A DNA stretch of 26,886 nt. It comes from Alphaproteobacteria bacterium UBA6178 (GTDB lineage: Bacteria; Pseudomonadota; Alphaproteobacteria; Rickettsiales; UBA3002). The translations under genes and the position numbers were made by a program. The notes beneath the pieces are model-generated. The model was not told the origin of the DNA. It ran no database searches and saw nothing but the letters and a program-made list of their open reading frames with translations. The stretch covers positions 3,099 through 29,984 of the forward strand of contig DITS01000005.1 of the NCBI GenBank assembly GCA_002422205.1. The letters run 5' to 3'. Shown piece after piece: positions 17,058-24,604 of this stretch (position 1 is its first letter; every line of letters starts with the position of its first letter).

Positions 17058-17749
17058 TTGACGACCTCTCTTTCGATGGCATAGCTGGTCACGAGAAAGC
17101 CTAGCGGATTGATAAAGCGTTCTTCCTCGTTCAGGTTCAGATTGGAATAGCGGAATGTTAACGTCACAATGCCGTGATATTCCATTGGTGCAGCATAGCG
17201 TGTGCTGCTATCGAGCAAAATAACGCGGGCCTGCGCTACTTTTTCTTCGCTATTCACATTGTCGCTGCGGCGGATGAAATTGATGGATTTAAACTGCACC
17301 GTGCGGGTACCACTACGCTTGAGCAGCGCCGCCGGACTCTCGGGGTTGCTTTCGCGTACCAGCACATTATAGCGGCTGAACACATCTTTGCTGCTCATCA
17401 CGCGCACGGTGCCATAATTAATGCGGAATATTTCGGGGATATAGCTTTCCCGCGTACGAATATACTGTGCGACAAAATAGCGGTCGATCGATTCATTGGC
17501 GGTAAATTGCGTGCGCGTCACCGGATCGACACGCTGAACAATACCGGTTTTATCATCAATCTGAATGACAAAAGGCTCGACCGATTTATGTGGGGTCAGC
17601 TGCATCACGGCGAAGACCGCCACGGCAGCACAAAACAGCGCAGCCAGCACGGCGACGGCGAGCATATTGCGCTGAACAAGCACATATTGGTATTTGTCTT
17701 TATACCAGTTTTTTGTGCCATCATCGCCACTGTTTTTCTTTTTTAACAA
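17054..17749 (-). CDS. virB8: Type IV secretion protein VirB8
   Basis: VirB8 is the bitopic inner-membrane assembly factor of the T4SS. The 231-aa protein has a short charged cytoplasmic N-terminus containing NWYKDKYQYVLVQRN, one membrane helix (about 34-52) and a periplasmic NTF2-like domain ending in the conserved NPLGFLVTSY. The start is a TTG codon at 17749: AAGGA at 17757-17761 (minus strand) precedes it by a good distance, an in-frame stop lies about 9 codons upstream, and the next methionine is inside the membrane helix. A 165-bp gap separates it from virB6. Confidence 0.92.
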   Translation of the reverse strand: MLKKKNSGDDGTKNWYKDKYQYVLVQRNMLAVAVLAALFCAAVAVFAVMQLTPHKSVEPFVIQIDDKTGIVQRVDPVTRTQFTANESIDRYFVAQYIRTRESYIPEIFRINYGTVRVMSSKDVFSRYNVLVRESNPESPAALLKRSGTRTVQFKSINFIRRSDNVNSEEKVAQARVILLDSSTRYAAPMEYHGIVTLTFRYSNLNLNEEERFINPLGFLVTSYAIEREVVK

Positions 17750-17914
17750 CGCGCTATCCTTGCCTTTTTGCCCCTAGCCACAGATTAATTTTCTACTATA
17801 AATAGTAGGATACTAGCCCAGCATCACTATATCTTGATAATTATGAGATGCAAGCATCACGAGGAAGTGTTCCACAAGTAGATTCAACAGCCTATTTGTG
17901 TACGGATTGCGGCG
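17750..17914 (-). other. Gap between virB6 and virB8 with a small hairpin; no virB7 found
   Basis: This 165-bp stretch is AT-richer than its neighbours and breaks the otherwise overlapping vir run. It contains the inverted repeat CTACTAT-AA-ATAGTAG (17793-17808) with no T-tract on either strand, so it is not a typical terminator. I searched the minus strand for a short lipoprotein (VirB7) with a lipobox and found none; the only ATG frame encodes 14 residues. It may carry a processing site or an internal promoter. Confidence 0.45.
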
Positions 17915-19426
17915 CTATTGGCGCCAGTCACGGTTGGGATTGGCGATCCATTCCGCGAATTGATCCATCATACCCGGATGTTGTTTTTGCCCCTGTGAAG
18001 TGCCCTGGTTACCCAATACCGTATATTCGGTGGCGGTGATAAAGCCGCTGACTAACGCACCTGGCGTGGTGCTCCCGCGCGCATAGCCCTCAATGAAGCC
18101 GGCATTGGTCGTATTTATCAGTTTTTCGCCGGGCATGGTCAGGTCGACATTGACGCCGCCGGTGGTGCCGCCACCAATCTGGCCTGCATATTTCGGTCCC
18201 GCCAGATAGCGCGCCATTTGCGGCACAAAATCCATCAATATATCGAGCAGATAGAAGATAATCAGCAGCGACATAATTTTAACCGATACAAATTCTAAAA
18301 AGACGGTGTCCTTCACCAGTTCCGACGGGTGCAGCACTTTATCCGATTTACAGGTGGGCGCTTCTTTGGGGCTGGCGGGGTTCAGCTCGCAAATCCCGCA
18401 CACATTCCATGCCGAGGCAACCCCGCCTGAATGGATCTGGCGGTCATAGGGACGCACCAGATCGGCATAGACCTGCACATCGTCGCTCATCTGCCTTACA
18501 ATCGAGAAGACCATACCCAAAAAGGCGAACACCACGACCATCTGGAAAGCAAATGAAATCAGATATTGCAGCCATTTATCAAACAAAGTCCGGGTGGGTT
18601 TGAAGAGCGAAAAGCCAATATAAATCGGCGCCAGTGTGACCAAAAAGGTGACACCCAATATACCCAGACAGTAACCATATACCGCGCGCAGAATCACCCA
18701 TGCCATGCGGAACATAAAATACGCCGCGATGAAAAACACCGGCGGTACTACAGCCGCCAGCAGGGTAATCATCGAAAACAGCGCATTGCTGCATTTGGAT
18801 TCCACTTTTGTTCCTTCGGCTGACATCTGGAAGATTTGCGCAATCATCTCATCGAAATATTTATAGACATCACCGCCTTGCGCGTAGCCACCTTCCTCGC
18901 CCTGAAACAGCGTGCTGAGTACGATGATAATGCCCTCCTGCGCCAGACCCATAATCAGCGCATAGCCATAGCCGATCATCAGATCAGCATTCAGCGCAAA
19001 GCCCAGCACCAATGAAAATTTGGCGGCCAACATCATTAATTCTTTGGCGGTAAAAGGGCTCACACCCATCAGCAAAGCAAAGCCATAAAACATGACCAGC
19101 AAGGTCAGGGCGATGGTAATCGGCCCATCCGCCTGATCGATAATGGCGCAGTAGACTTGCGAGAGCACTTCCTGAATGATGCGCTCAAACTCGCAGACAA
19201 AGCGTGAGAACACCTGACCATCCGCCGGATTACCGGTGCAGGCATTGCCACTATACAGCTTGCCTACGGGCGAGCCGCCCACGCAATCAAAGCCGCTGGC
19301 GATGGTGTAGCCGGTAATCGTATCATTCGCAAAAGCAGGGGAGCTTAACGCAGGCAACAGACACAGCAACGCCATCAGCATGCATAGCCATGCTGTGTGC
19401 CTTTTACTGCCCGCGCCTTTATGCAT
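17915..19426 (-). CDS. virB6: Type IV secretion protein VirB6 (TrbL/VirB6 family)
   Basis: VirB6 is the polytopic inner-membrane channel component of the T4SS. The 503 residues start with a signal-peptide-like segment (cleavage near AFA|ND, 33/34). A cysteine-rich periplasmic stretch of about 80 residues follows, then some five to seven hydrophobic segments including ITIALTLLVMFYGFALLMG and VVVFAFLGMVF. The glycine-rich C-terminal tail (about 405-503) is hydrophilic. The N-terminal signal plus Cys-rich region resembles the extended VirB6 proteins of Rickettsiales, but only one VirB6 copy is present here. Its start overlaps the virB4 stop by one base (TGATG). Confidence 0.9.
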   Translation of the reverse strand: MHKGAGSKRHTAWLCMLMALLCLLPALSSPAFANDTITGYTIASGFDCVGGSPVGKLYSGNACTGNPADGQVFSRFVCEFERIIQEVLSQVYCAIIDQADGPITIALTLLVMFYGFALLMGVSPFTAKELMMLAAKFSLVLGFALNADLMIGYGYALIMGLAQEGIIIVLSTLFQGEEGGYAQGGDVYKYFDEMIAQIFQMSAEGTKVESKCSNALFSMITLLAAVVPPVFFIAAYFMFRMAWVILRAVYGYCLGILGVTFLVTLAPIYIGFSLFKPTRTLFDKWLQYLISFAFQMVVVFAFLGMVFSIVRQMSDDVQVYADLVRPYDRQIHSGGVASAWNVCGICELNPASPKEAPTCKSDKVLHPSELVKDTVFLEFVSVKIMSLLIIFYLLDILMDFVPQMARYLAGPKYAGQIGGGTTGGVNVDLTMPGEKLINTTNAGFIEGYARGSTTPGALVSGFITATEYTVLGNQGTSQGQKQHPGMMDQFAEWIANPNRDWRQ

Positions 19427-21804
19427 CAGGACTCCTTCATCAAATAGGGCAACGCGTCGGCTTGCATTCCTTGCGCCTGCGGCTGCGATATGGCCTGCTC
19501 TTCGTCGTCGTCTTCACCACCCAATATGGCGAGAATGTCATCAAGCCCGCCTAAATTAAGCTCGGCGATGATGGTTTCGTCACCCCGCTTAAGCATGAAA
19601 TGCCGGTAATGCACATTCATTGCATCTAAATACGCGAATTCCTCATCTTCGAGTTCAAACACATCGGTATAAACATCGCTGGGGTCATCATCGGGTAAAT
19701 AAATCTGTGTTGCGGCGCGCTGCACAATCTGCGCAGCAAACGCACAGGAAGCCGATTCCTCCACCTGTTCGGTGGCAAAGATAGCCAATGCATTTTTGCT
19801 GGTGAGATACTCCATCCAGCCCCCCACACGCGGAGCAAACATCGGGTTGTTGAGCAGATGCCACGCCTCGTCCAGCACAAGAATGGACGGGGTGCCGTCG
19901 AGCGTCATGGTGATACGGTGCAACAAATAGCTCACCGCTGGTACCAGCTTGTCGGGCTGATCCATCAGCGCATGCAGATTGAAGCCGATAATCCCGCCTT
20001 GCGGTTCAATTGCCTCGGTGGCGTAATCAAATAAATGTGCATCTTCGCCGCCCGAATGCCAGCGGCTCAGGCGCTGCGCCAGCATACCATCTTGTTGGGC
20101 GATCAACTGCGCAGCCTTCGACAGGCGGCGCTGCTCCGGCGGCAGTTGATAGATTTGCGACACGACCGAGCGCAGCATCTGTTGCAAAGCGTCATTCACC
20201 ATCTGGCCGGTGGGGTCCAGCAATGTTGTTAGCCACAAAGACAAAAATTCCTGATTGGCTTTGGTATCGGGCAAGCTAAGCGGCGCCAGATGACGCGAGG
20301 CGTTCGATTGGGCCACATCCAGATATTGTCCGCCGAGCGCCTCGACAAAGGATTTAGCATGGCCGCGCGCATCCAGATAAAAAAGGCGATTACGGTATTT
20401 TCGGGCTTCGCATAGCAGAAAATTCATCAGCACCGATTTGCCCGATTCAGGCGGGCCAATCACTGTGGTGTGGCCATTATCGCCGCGATGGAAATTGAAA
20501 AAATACGGCGTGCCAGCGGCAGTATAAAACAAGGTCACCGGCTTACCCCACGGGCAGCCGATGGCATTACCACCGGGGTAATTCTGGATGTTGACAAAGC
20601 CTGCAAGATGGCCGGTATTCGTGTAGCTGTTGCGCATGATAAATTCAAAATTGCCGGGCAGCTGTGACCAATAGCATTCTTCAAATTTAATATCCTCGCG
20701 TATGGTAATCACCCCCACTTCGCTTAGATTTTCGCGCGCTACACGCAGGCATTGCTCCAGCTCACGGATGCTTTCACCAATCAGGAAAATGCTGGTTTGC
20801 TGCTCGCCATAATCGGTGGCGAGGTTATGGTTGTTTTGCAGCAGTTGCGCTAATTCCGATTGCTCGGACAACTCCGAGCTGCCGCTGATTTGCAAATAAT
20901 ATTTTTGTTGTTCATAGCTTGCCAGCGCGCGCGAGGCATTCACAAAATCAAGGCATTGTGTCACAATAAATTCGCACGGCAATTGCAAAAACCGGTCAAT
21001 GCGATTGAGCGACACTTCCTTATATTCTTTCACCGTCAGCAGCGCACCAAAGCGGCGCAGGCCCGCAGCGGTTCGCACCTCCATCGCATTATAAGCAAAG
21101 GTAATATCGCCGCTGGTGAGGTAATGCGATAAATCCAGCTCCTCAATCGGCATGGGCCGTTCTTCGAGGTTGATCAGCTTTTCCAGAAACTCCAGATGCT
21201 CGCCATAATACACCCCGTCACGCTTCACGATGGTCAGGCGCTTGGCACCAAAATCTTCCAGCTGCCTGAGCATCCGCTCCACCGTATCATTGAGCTCCAC
21301 CGAAATCCTATCCAGATAGTCATTGCGGATTTTGCGATCAATGGAAGGCACCAGCCCTTCCCAGAAACTGCGTAGATTCGTAATGTCCGCGGTCTGGCCT
21401 TCGCGCACGATGGTGATATACAGCTCGTTGATAAATTTACGGTCCCACGCATTGCGTTGTTTCCATGCCTCATGCACATGCGATGAGAAGGCATCAGGAT
21501 ATTCCGCATCGGGTGATAGGGTGCGCTTGCGGCGAATGGTGTGAAACCAAATCGCATACTCATTGCTGGGGATGCTTTTTTTCACGGCTTCGCGGATTAT
21601 TTCGCGCAAATCGGCTTTCTCGCGTGATACCGCCTCATAGGTAAAACCGGTGATTTTGATGATCTGCATCAATTCACCATTTTTGGTCAGAATCGTATCA
21701 TGGTCATACAGGCAGGCATAAGGCACGAAATCGGACTCAAGCACGTCATCCGTAATGTCGCGCATGGCTTCCAGCTGCAGGTTATCCCGCGTGAGGCGAC
21801 TCAT
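19426..21804 (-). CDS. virB4: Type IV secretion ATPase VirB4
   Basis: VirB4 is the large conserved ATPase that energises T4SS assembly and transport. The 792-aa length is normal. The N-terminal CagE/TrbE/VirB domain is intact (FVPYACLYDHDTILTKNGELMQ). The C-terminal ATPase domain has Walker A GPPESGKS (K456) and Walker B LVLDEAWHLL (D645, E646). VirB3 is not fused to its N-terminus. The AGGGAGAA ribosome site closely resembles that of virB2. It has its own upstream region: a PHO-box-like repeat with a -10 candidate, and a strong terminator between it and virB2. Confidence 0.95.
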   Translation of the reverse strand: MSRLTRDNLQLEAMRDITDDVLESDFVPYACLYDHDTILTKNGELMQIIKITGFTYEAVSREKADLREIIREAVKKSIPSNEYAIWFHTIRRKRTLSPDAEYPDAFSSHVHEAWKQRNAWDRKFINELYITIVREGQTADITNLRSFWEGLVPSIDRKIRNDYLDRISVELNDTVERMLRQLEDFGAKRLTIVKRDGVYYGEHLEFLEKLINLEERPMPIEELDLSHYLTSGDITFAYNAMEVRTAAGLRRFGALLTVKEYKEVSLNRIDRFLQLPCEFIVTQCLDFVNASRALASYEQQKYYLQISGSSELSEQSELAQLLQNNHNLATDYGEQQTSIFLIGESIRELEQCLRVARENLSEVGVITIREDIKFEECYWSQLPGNFEFIMRNSYTNTGHLAGFVNIQNYPGGNAIGCPWGKPVTLFYTAAGTPYFFNFHRGDNGHTTVIGPPESGKSVLMNFLLCEARKYRNRLFYLDARGHAKSFVEALGGQYLDVAQSNASRHLAPLSLPDTKANQEFLSLWLTTLLDPTGQMVNDALQQMLRSVVSQIYQLPPEQRRLSKAAQLIAQQDGMLAQRLSRWHSGGEDAHLFDYATEAIEPQGGIIGFNLHALMDQPDKLVPAVSYLLHRITMTLDGTPSILVLDEAWHLLNNPMFAPRVGGWMEYLTSKNALAIFATEQVEESASCAFAAQIVQRAATQIYLPDDDPSDVYTDVFELEDEEFAYLDAMNVHYRHFMLKRGDETIIAELNLGGLDDILAILGGEDDDEEQAISQPQAQGMQADALPYLMKES

Positions 21805-21850
21805 CTGAATTCTCCCTAATCATCCTGCTAAGACAGGTTTTATTATGCTT

Positions 21851-21856
21851 ATCTTA
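21851..21856 (-). promoter_or_regulatory. Candidate -10 box for virB4
   Basis: TAAGAT on the minus strand lies exactly 10 bp downstream of the PHO-box-like repeat at 21867-21884. That is the spacing I recall for PhoB-activated promoters such as E. coli phoA, where the box replaces the -35. It matches the -10 consensus at 4 of 6 positions. TAATAA about 10 bp further downstream is an alternative. Confidence 0.35.
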
Positions 21857-21866
21857 CCACAGTTTT

Positions 21867-21884
21867 ATGACATATTTTTGACAA
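21867..21884 (-). promoter_or_regulatory. PHO-box-like direct repeat upstream of virB4
   Basis: The minus strand reads TTGTCAAAAATATGTCAT and is followed by a third partial half-site CTGTGG, giving three half-sites with an 11-bp period. It matches the virB2 site at 21 of 27 positions over 21858-21884. PhoB and other OmpR-family regulators bind such tandem direct repeats. Identity of the regulator is inference. Confidence 0.55.
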
Positions 21885-21907
21885 GATGTCGCCTATATTG
21901 CCCAATA

Positions 21908-21943
21908 ACAAAAAAGGCGCCGGGGGGACCCGACGCCTTTTGT
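21908..21943 (-). terminator. Rho-independent terminator between virB2 and virB4
   Basis: The arms AAAAGGCGCCGGG (21912-21924) and CCCGACGCCTTTT (21929-21941) form a GC-rich stem with one C·A mismatch and a GGGA loop. On the minus strand the stem is followed by a run of T residues, so it should end or attenuate transcripts leaving virB2 before virB4. Confidence 0.88.
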
Positions 21944-21961
21944 TGGTTTGGTTGCCGTCTA

Positions 21962-22288
21962 TTAGACGTAGCAGGAAGAACCGGTATCGCCCAGTTCGTC
22001 TACAATGCTGGCAGCACCGAAGATAACGGCCACGCCGATACCCACGATAATCGCCATACCCCACGATACTTTACCCATCAGCGCACCGACGCCGATGATA
22101 ATAATCGCCAGAGTTGCAATACCTTTACCTACCGAGCCGGTAAACCAGTTTACCACGCGGCACAGCACGTTAGAGACCACGGTTTCACCGTCGCCTGCCA
22201 GGCCCAGTTCCGGTAGCATCAAGATGGCCATTGCCAGCATCATGCTAATCGAAAAAGCCCAGGGCTTTTGAATCATCATATTATACAT
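21962..22288 (-). CDS. virB2: Type IV secretion major pilin VirB2
   Basis: VirB2/TrbC-family pilin subunit, 108 aa. A long signal peptide (residues 1-31, ending LGLA|GD) is followed by a short periplasmic segment and two hydrophobic helices (about 56-74 and 78-98, GIATLAIIIIGVGALMG and GMAIIVGIGVAVIFGAASI), the standard pilin layout. Two cysteines (C43 and C106) lie outside the helices. AGGGAGAAG precedes the ATG at a good distance. Its transcript is probably separate from virB4 because of the terminator at 21908-21943. It is divergent from the RidA–TraX pair. Confidence 0.88.
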   Translation of the reverse strand: MYNMMIQKPWAFSISMMLAMAILMLPELGLAGDGETVVSNVLCRVVNWFTGSVGKGIATLAIIIIGVGALMGKVSWGMAIIVGIGVAVIFGAASIVDELGDTGSSCYV

Positions 22289-22367
22289 TGGTACTTCTCC
22301 CTAAAAATCAATTTGGCTCTGTATTCACAGTTACCGATTAATGTTATACAACAGTTTAGTAATACCA

Positions 22368-22373
22368 TTTCTA
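22368..22373 (-). promoter_or_regulatory. Candidate -10 box for virB2
   Basis: TAGAAA on the minus strand lies 10 bp downstream of the PHO-box-like repeat at 22384-22401, the same geometry as at virB4. It is a weak -10 match (4 of 6). The implied leader to the virB2 ATG is about 75 nt. Confidence 0.3.
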
Positions 22374-22383
22374 ACACAACTAT

Positions 22384-22401
22384 GTGACAATTTTTTGACA
22401 A
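22384..22401 (-). promoter_or_regulatory. PHO-box-like direct repeat upstream of virB2
   Basis: The minus strand reads TTGTCAAAAAATTGTCAC, with a third half-site TTGTGT 11 bp further on. Two perfect TTGTCA hexamers are spaced by one helical turn. It lies in the 200-bp divergent region between virB2 and the RidA gene, so it could influence both directions. Confidence 0.55.
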
Positions 22402-22488
22402 AAGCCCATAAATGGCGCAACTTAACCAAAATGTCATGAATCTATAATTGTGATTTTTCAAAATCTTAACCTGAAAGGGCGTGTTATA

Positions 22489-22953
22489 ATGTCAACAATC
22501 GAAAAAAAATTGAATGAAATGGGACTACAATTGCCGCAAGTCAGCCTGCCAGCCGCCAATTATGTACCCACCAAAACCAGTGGAAATCAGCTCTTTGTTT
22601 CGGGTCAATTGCCCATGCTGGATGGCAAACCGCAATTTATCGGTAAAGTCGGGGACAATGTATCGCTGGAAGACGCGCAGGCCTGTGCCAAGCTCTGCGC
22701 ATTAAACATCCTCGCCCATGCCAAACTGGCGCTCGATGGCAATCTGGACCGTGTCGCCCAGTTGATTCGTCTTGGCGTGTTTGTGAATGCAACCGACAGC
22801 TACACCGATCATCCCAAAGTCGCCAATGGCGCGTCGGATTTCATGGTGGAACTATTGGGTGATGCGGGACGTCACGCCCGTTTTGCCGTAGGTGTTGCCG
22901 GTTTGCCCTTTGGTGTCGCTGTCGAGGTGGATGCCACATTCGAGCTGAAATAA
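22489..22953 (+). CDS. RidA family protein
   Basis: Members of the Rid (YjgF/YER057c/UK114) family form trimers, and RidA proper hydrolyses reactive enamine/imine intermediates from PLP enzymes. This 154-aa product is of the longer Rid type (MSTIEKKLNEMGLQLP start, then LFVSGQLPMLDGK, ALNILAHAKLALDG, FVNATDSYTDHPKVANGASD, FGDAGRHAR-like LLGDAGRHARFAVG). ATG 22489 was preferred over an upstream frame start at 22450 because it begins at the conserved N-terminus and has GAAAGGG upstream. A TATAAT at 22443-22448 is a candidate -10. traX follows after 5 bp. Confidence 0.88.
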   Translation: MSTIEKKLNEMGLQLPQVSLPAANYVPTKTSGNQLFVSGQLPMLDGKPQFIGKVGDNVSLEDAQACAKLCALNILAHAKLALDGNLDRVAQLIRLGVFVNATDSYTDHPKVANGASDFMVELLGDAGRHARFAVGVAGLPFGVAVEVDATFELK

Positions 22954-22958
22954 CCGAC

Positions 22959-23732
22959 ATGCTCCGCCTTTCGCGGCTCGCGCGCTATGGCGCGGGTTTA
23001 AGCTCGCATGATCTGCTCAAGCTCGTGGCGGTCGCGCTGATGAGCATTGATCATATCGGCGCGTATCTGTATCCCGATGCGTTATGGCTGCGGGTGATCG
23101 GGCGGGCGTCTTTTCCGTTATTCTTTTTTTTAGCAGGCTATGCGCCCGCCTCGCGCTGGCGCTGGGATATCATCTGGGTGGCATTGGCCGTCGAATTGGT
23201 GGCGGTGCTCACCTACCATCCGCTATTCCCGCTTAATGCGCTGTTCGGATTCATCATCGCGCGGCTGGTGGTGTTGCGCTATCACGAGGTGATCGTGCGG
23301 GAGCCACTGATGTGCTGGCTGCTCTGTCTCGTGTTTTTAACTCCCACCGTCTTATTGTGGGAATATGGCACACAAGCCTGTCTGTTCGCCATCTATGGCT
23401 ATCTGGTGCGCGTACAGCGCGAGCAGTACACCACCCTCATTTTCGCTTGCCTCACCATCGCCACCTATCCGTTATTGCAATTGTTGGGTTTCGATTTTTC
23501 CCTGCCGCAGCTTATCGCTGTGTATGTGCTGATAATCGGGGCTGGTATTGCCATGTGGTATTTCAAGCCGCATGTATTTACGTTACGCGATAGCGCCGCG
23601 ATGCGCACTATGCTCGTCCTGTCACGCTATTCGCTGTATTACTACGCGCTACATCTGGCGCTGCTGATGATTCTTGCCGCCTATGTGCTGCACACGCAGG
23701 CACCACAAGCCTTCCGCCTGATTAATTGGTAA
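22959..23732 (+). CDS. traX: TraX family membrane protein
   Basis: In the F plasmid, TraX N-acetylates the pilin; chromosomal TraX-family proteins are predicted membrane acyltransferases. This 257-aa polytopic protein has the family opening LSSHDLLKLVAVALMSIDHIGAYL (conserved D and H) followed by RASFPLFFFLAGY, and about seven to eight hydrophobic segments. It forms a two-gene unit with the RidA gene, divergent from the pilin gene virB2. A pilin-modifying role is attractive from that position but unproven, since TraX homologues also occur in genomes without T4SS. Its stop abuts scoB, which runs the other way. Confidence 0.85.
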   Translation: MLRLSRLARYGAGLSSHDLLKLVAVALMSIDHIGAYLYPDALWLRVIGRASFPLFFFLAGYAPASRWRWDIIWVALAVELVAVLTYHPLFPLNALFGFIIARLVVLRYHEVIVREPLMCWLLCLVFLTPTVLLWEYGTQACLFAIYGYLVRVQREQYTTLIFACLTIATYPLLQLLGFDFSLPQLIAVYVLIIGAGIAMWYFKPHVFTLRDSAAMRTMLVLSRYSLYYYALHLALLMILAAYVLHTQAPQAFRLINW

Positions 23733-24389
23733 TTAAGCGGCGGCGCTTTTATCGCGTAGCGCAAACTCAAACTTGGCTTGTGTGGATGCGCTGACCTGCT
23801 CCTGCGTCACGCCTTCGGCGATTTCGATCATGCGCAATCTGCCATCTTCGCCAAATTCGAACACGCCAAAATTGGTAATCACCAGATCGACCACGCCAGT
23901 ACCGGTCAGCGGCAAGGAGCATTTCGTCACCAGTTTGGGCGAGCCGTCTTTGGCGGTATGATCCATAATCACCACCACGCGCTTCACACCCGCCACCAAA
24001 TCCATCGCGCCACCCATGCCTTTGACCATTTTGCCCGGCACCATCCAATTGGCCAAATCAGCTTTTTCCGACACTTCGAGCGCACCGAGCACCGTCAGGT
24101 CAATATGCCCGCCACGAATCATACCAAAGGAGGTGGCACTATCAAAATAGGCACTATCGGGCAGCTCGGAAATCGTCTGCTTACCCGCATTGATCAGGTC
24201 TGCATCTTCCTCGCCTTCAAGCGGGAAAGGGCCCATGCCGAGCATGCCGTTTTCGCTTTGCAGCACCACTTCCATGCCATCGGGAATATGGTTGGCCACC
24301 AGCGTGGGAATACCAATCCCCAGATTCACATAAAACCCGTCGCGCAATTCCTTCGCCGCCCGCGCCGCCATCTGATCCCTATCCCACAT
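23733..24389 (-). CDS. scoB: 3-oxoacid CoA-transferase subunit B
   Basis: This is the catalytic beta subunit of a succinyl-CoA:3-oxoacid (acetoacetate) CoA-transferase, used in ketone body, PHB or fatty acid metabolism. The 218 residues have NLGIGIPTLVANHIP and the catalytic glutamate E46 in SENGMLGMG, plus GGHIDLTVLGALEVS and KGMGGAMDLVAG. The partner subunit A lies upstream on the same strand, but 215 bp away rather than adjacent, because an intergenic repeat sits between them. The family is clear; the precise acyl substrate is not. Confidence 0.92.
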   Translation of the reverse strand: MWDRDQMAARAAKELRDGFYVNLGIGIPTLVANHIPDGMEVVLQSENGMLGMGPFPLEGEEDADLINAGKQTISELPDSAYFDSATSFGMIRGGHIDLTVLGALEVSEKADLANWMVPGKMVKGMGGAMDLVAGVKRVVVIMDHTAKDGSPKLVTKCSLPLTGTGVVDLVITNFGVFEFGEDGRLRMIEIAEGVTQEQVSASTQAKFEFALRDKSAAA

Positions 24390-24604
24390 AATAGTCCTTT
24401 CGTTTGTTTATGTTTGTTCCCGCTCCGCACTGCTGTGCTACGCGATGAACCTAACGCTTGCGCGACTAAAGGCTCGGACTCCTGTCCTCGTTTCTCTATT
24501 ATTCTTCATTCCCGCGAAAGCGGGAATCCAGCCTTACTTGCTTTCTGGATACCCGCTTTCGCGGGTATGACAATATTACCTAGCCACCAGCCACTAACAC
24601 TCCC
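24390..24604. other. Spacer between scoA and scoB occupied by a repeat element
   Basis: These 215 bp hold the second copy of the dispersed repeat (24409-24572) and little else. The scoA and scoB pair is usually tightly linked, so the spacing is best explained by the repeat having landed in the operon. A + strand reading of it contains the peptide HSRESGNPALLAFW and then IPAFAGMT, a well-known false-ORF signature of this class of repeat. Confidence 0.6.
24409..24572. repeat. Dispersed intergenic repeat, copy 2, with double palindrome
   Basis: This is homologous to 11879-12060. Its right half is a large inverted repeat made of two small hairpins, TTCCCGC-GAAA-GCGGGAA (from about 24509) and TACCCGC-TTTC-GCGGGTA (from about 24550), flanked by ATCCAG and CTGGAT. 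This is the structure of REP/BIME-type elements. It lies inside the scoA–scoB unit. Confidence 0.8.

Noticed and set aside
17830..17880. Possible virB7 lipoprotein on the minus strand between virB6 and virB8
   Set aside because: The only ATG frame encodes 14 residues with no lipobox.
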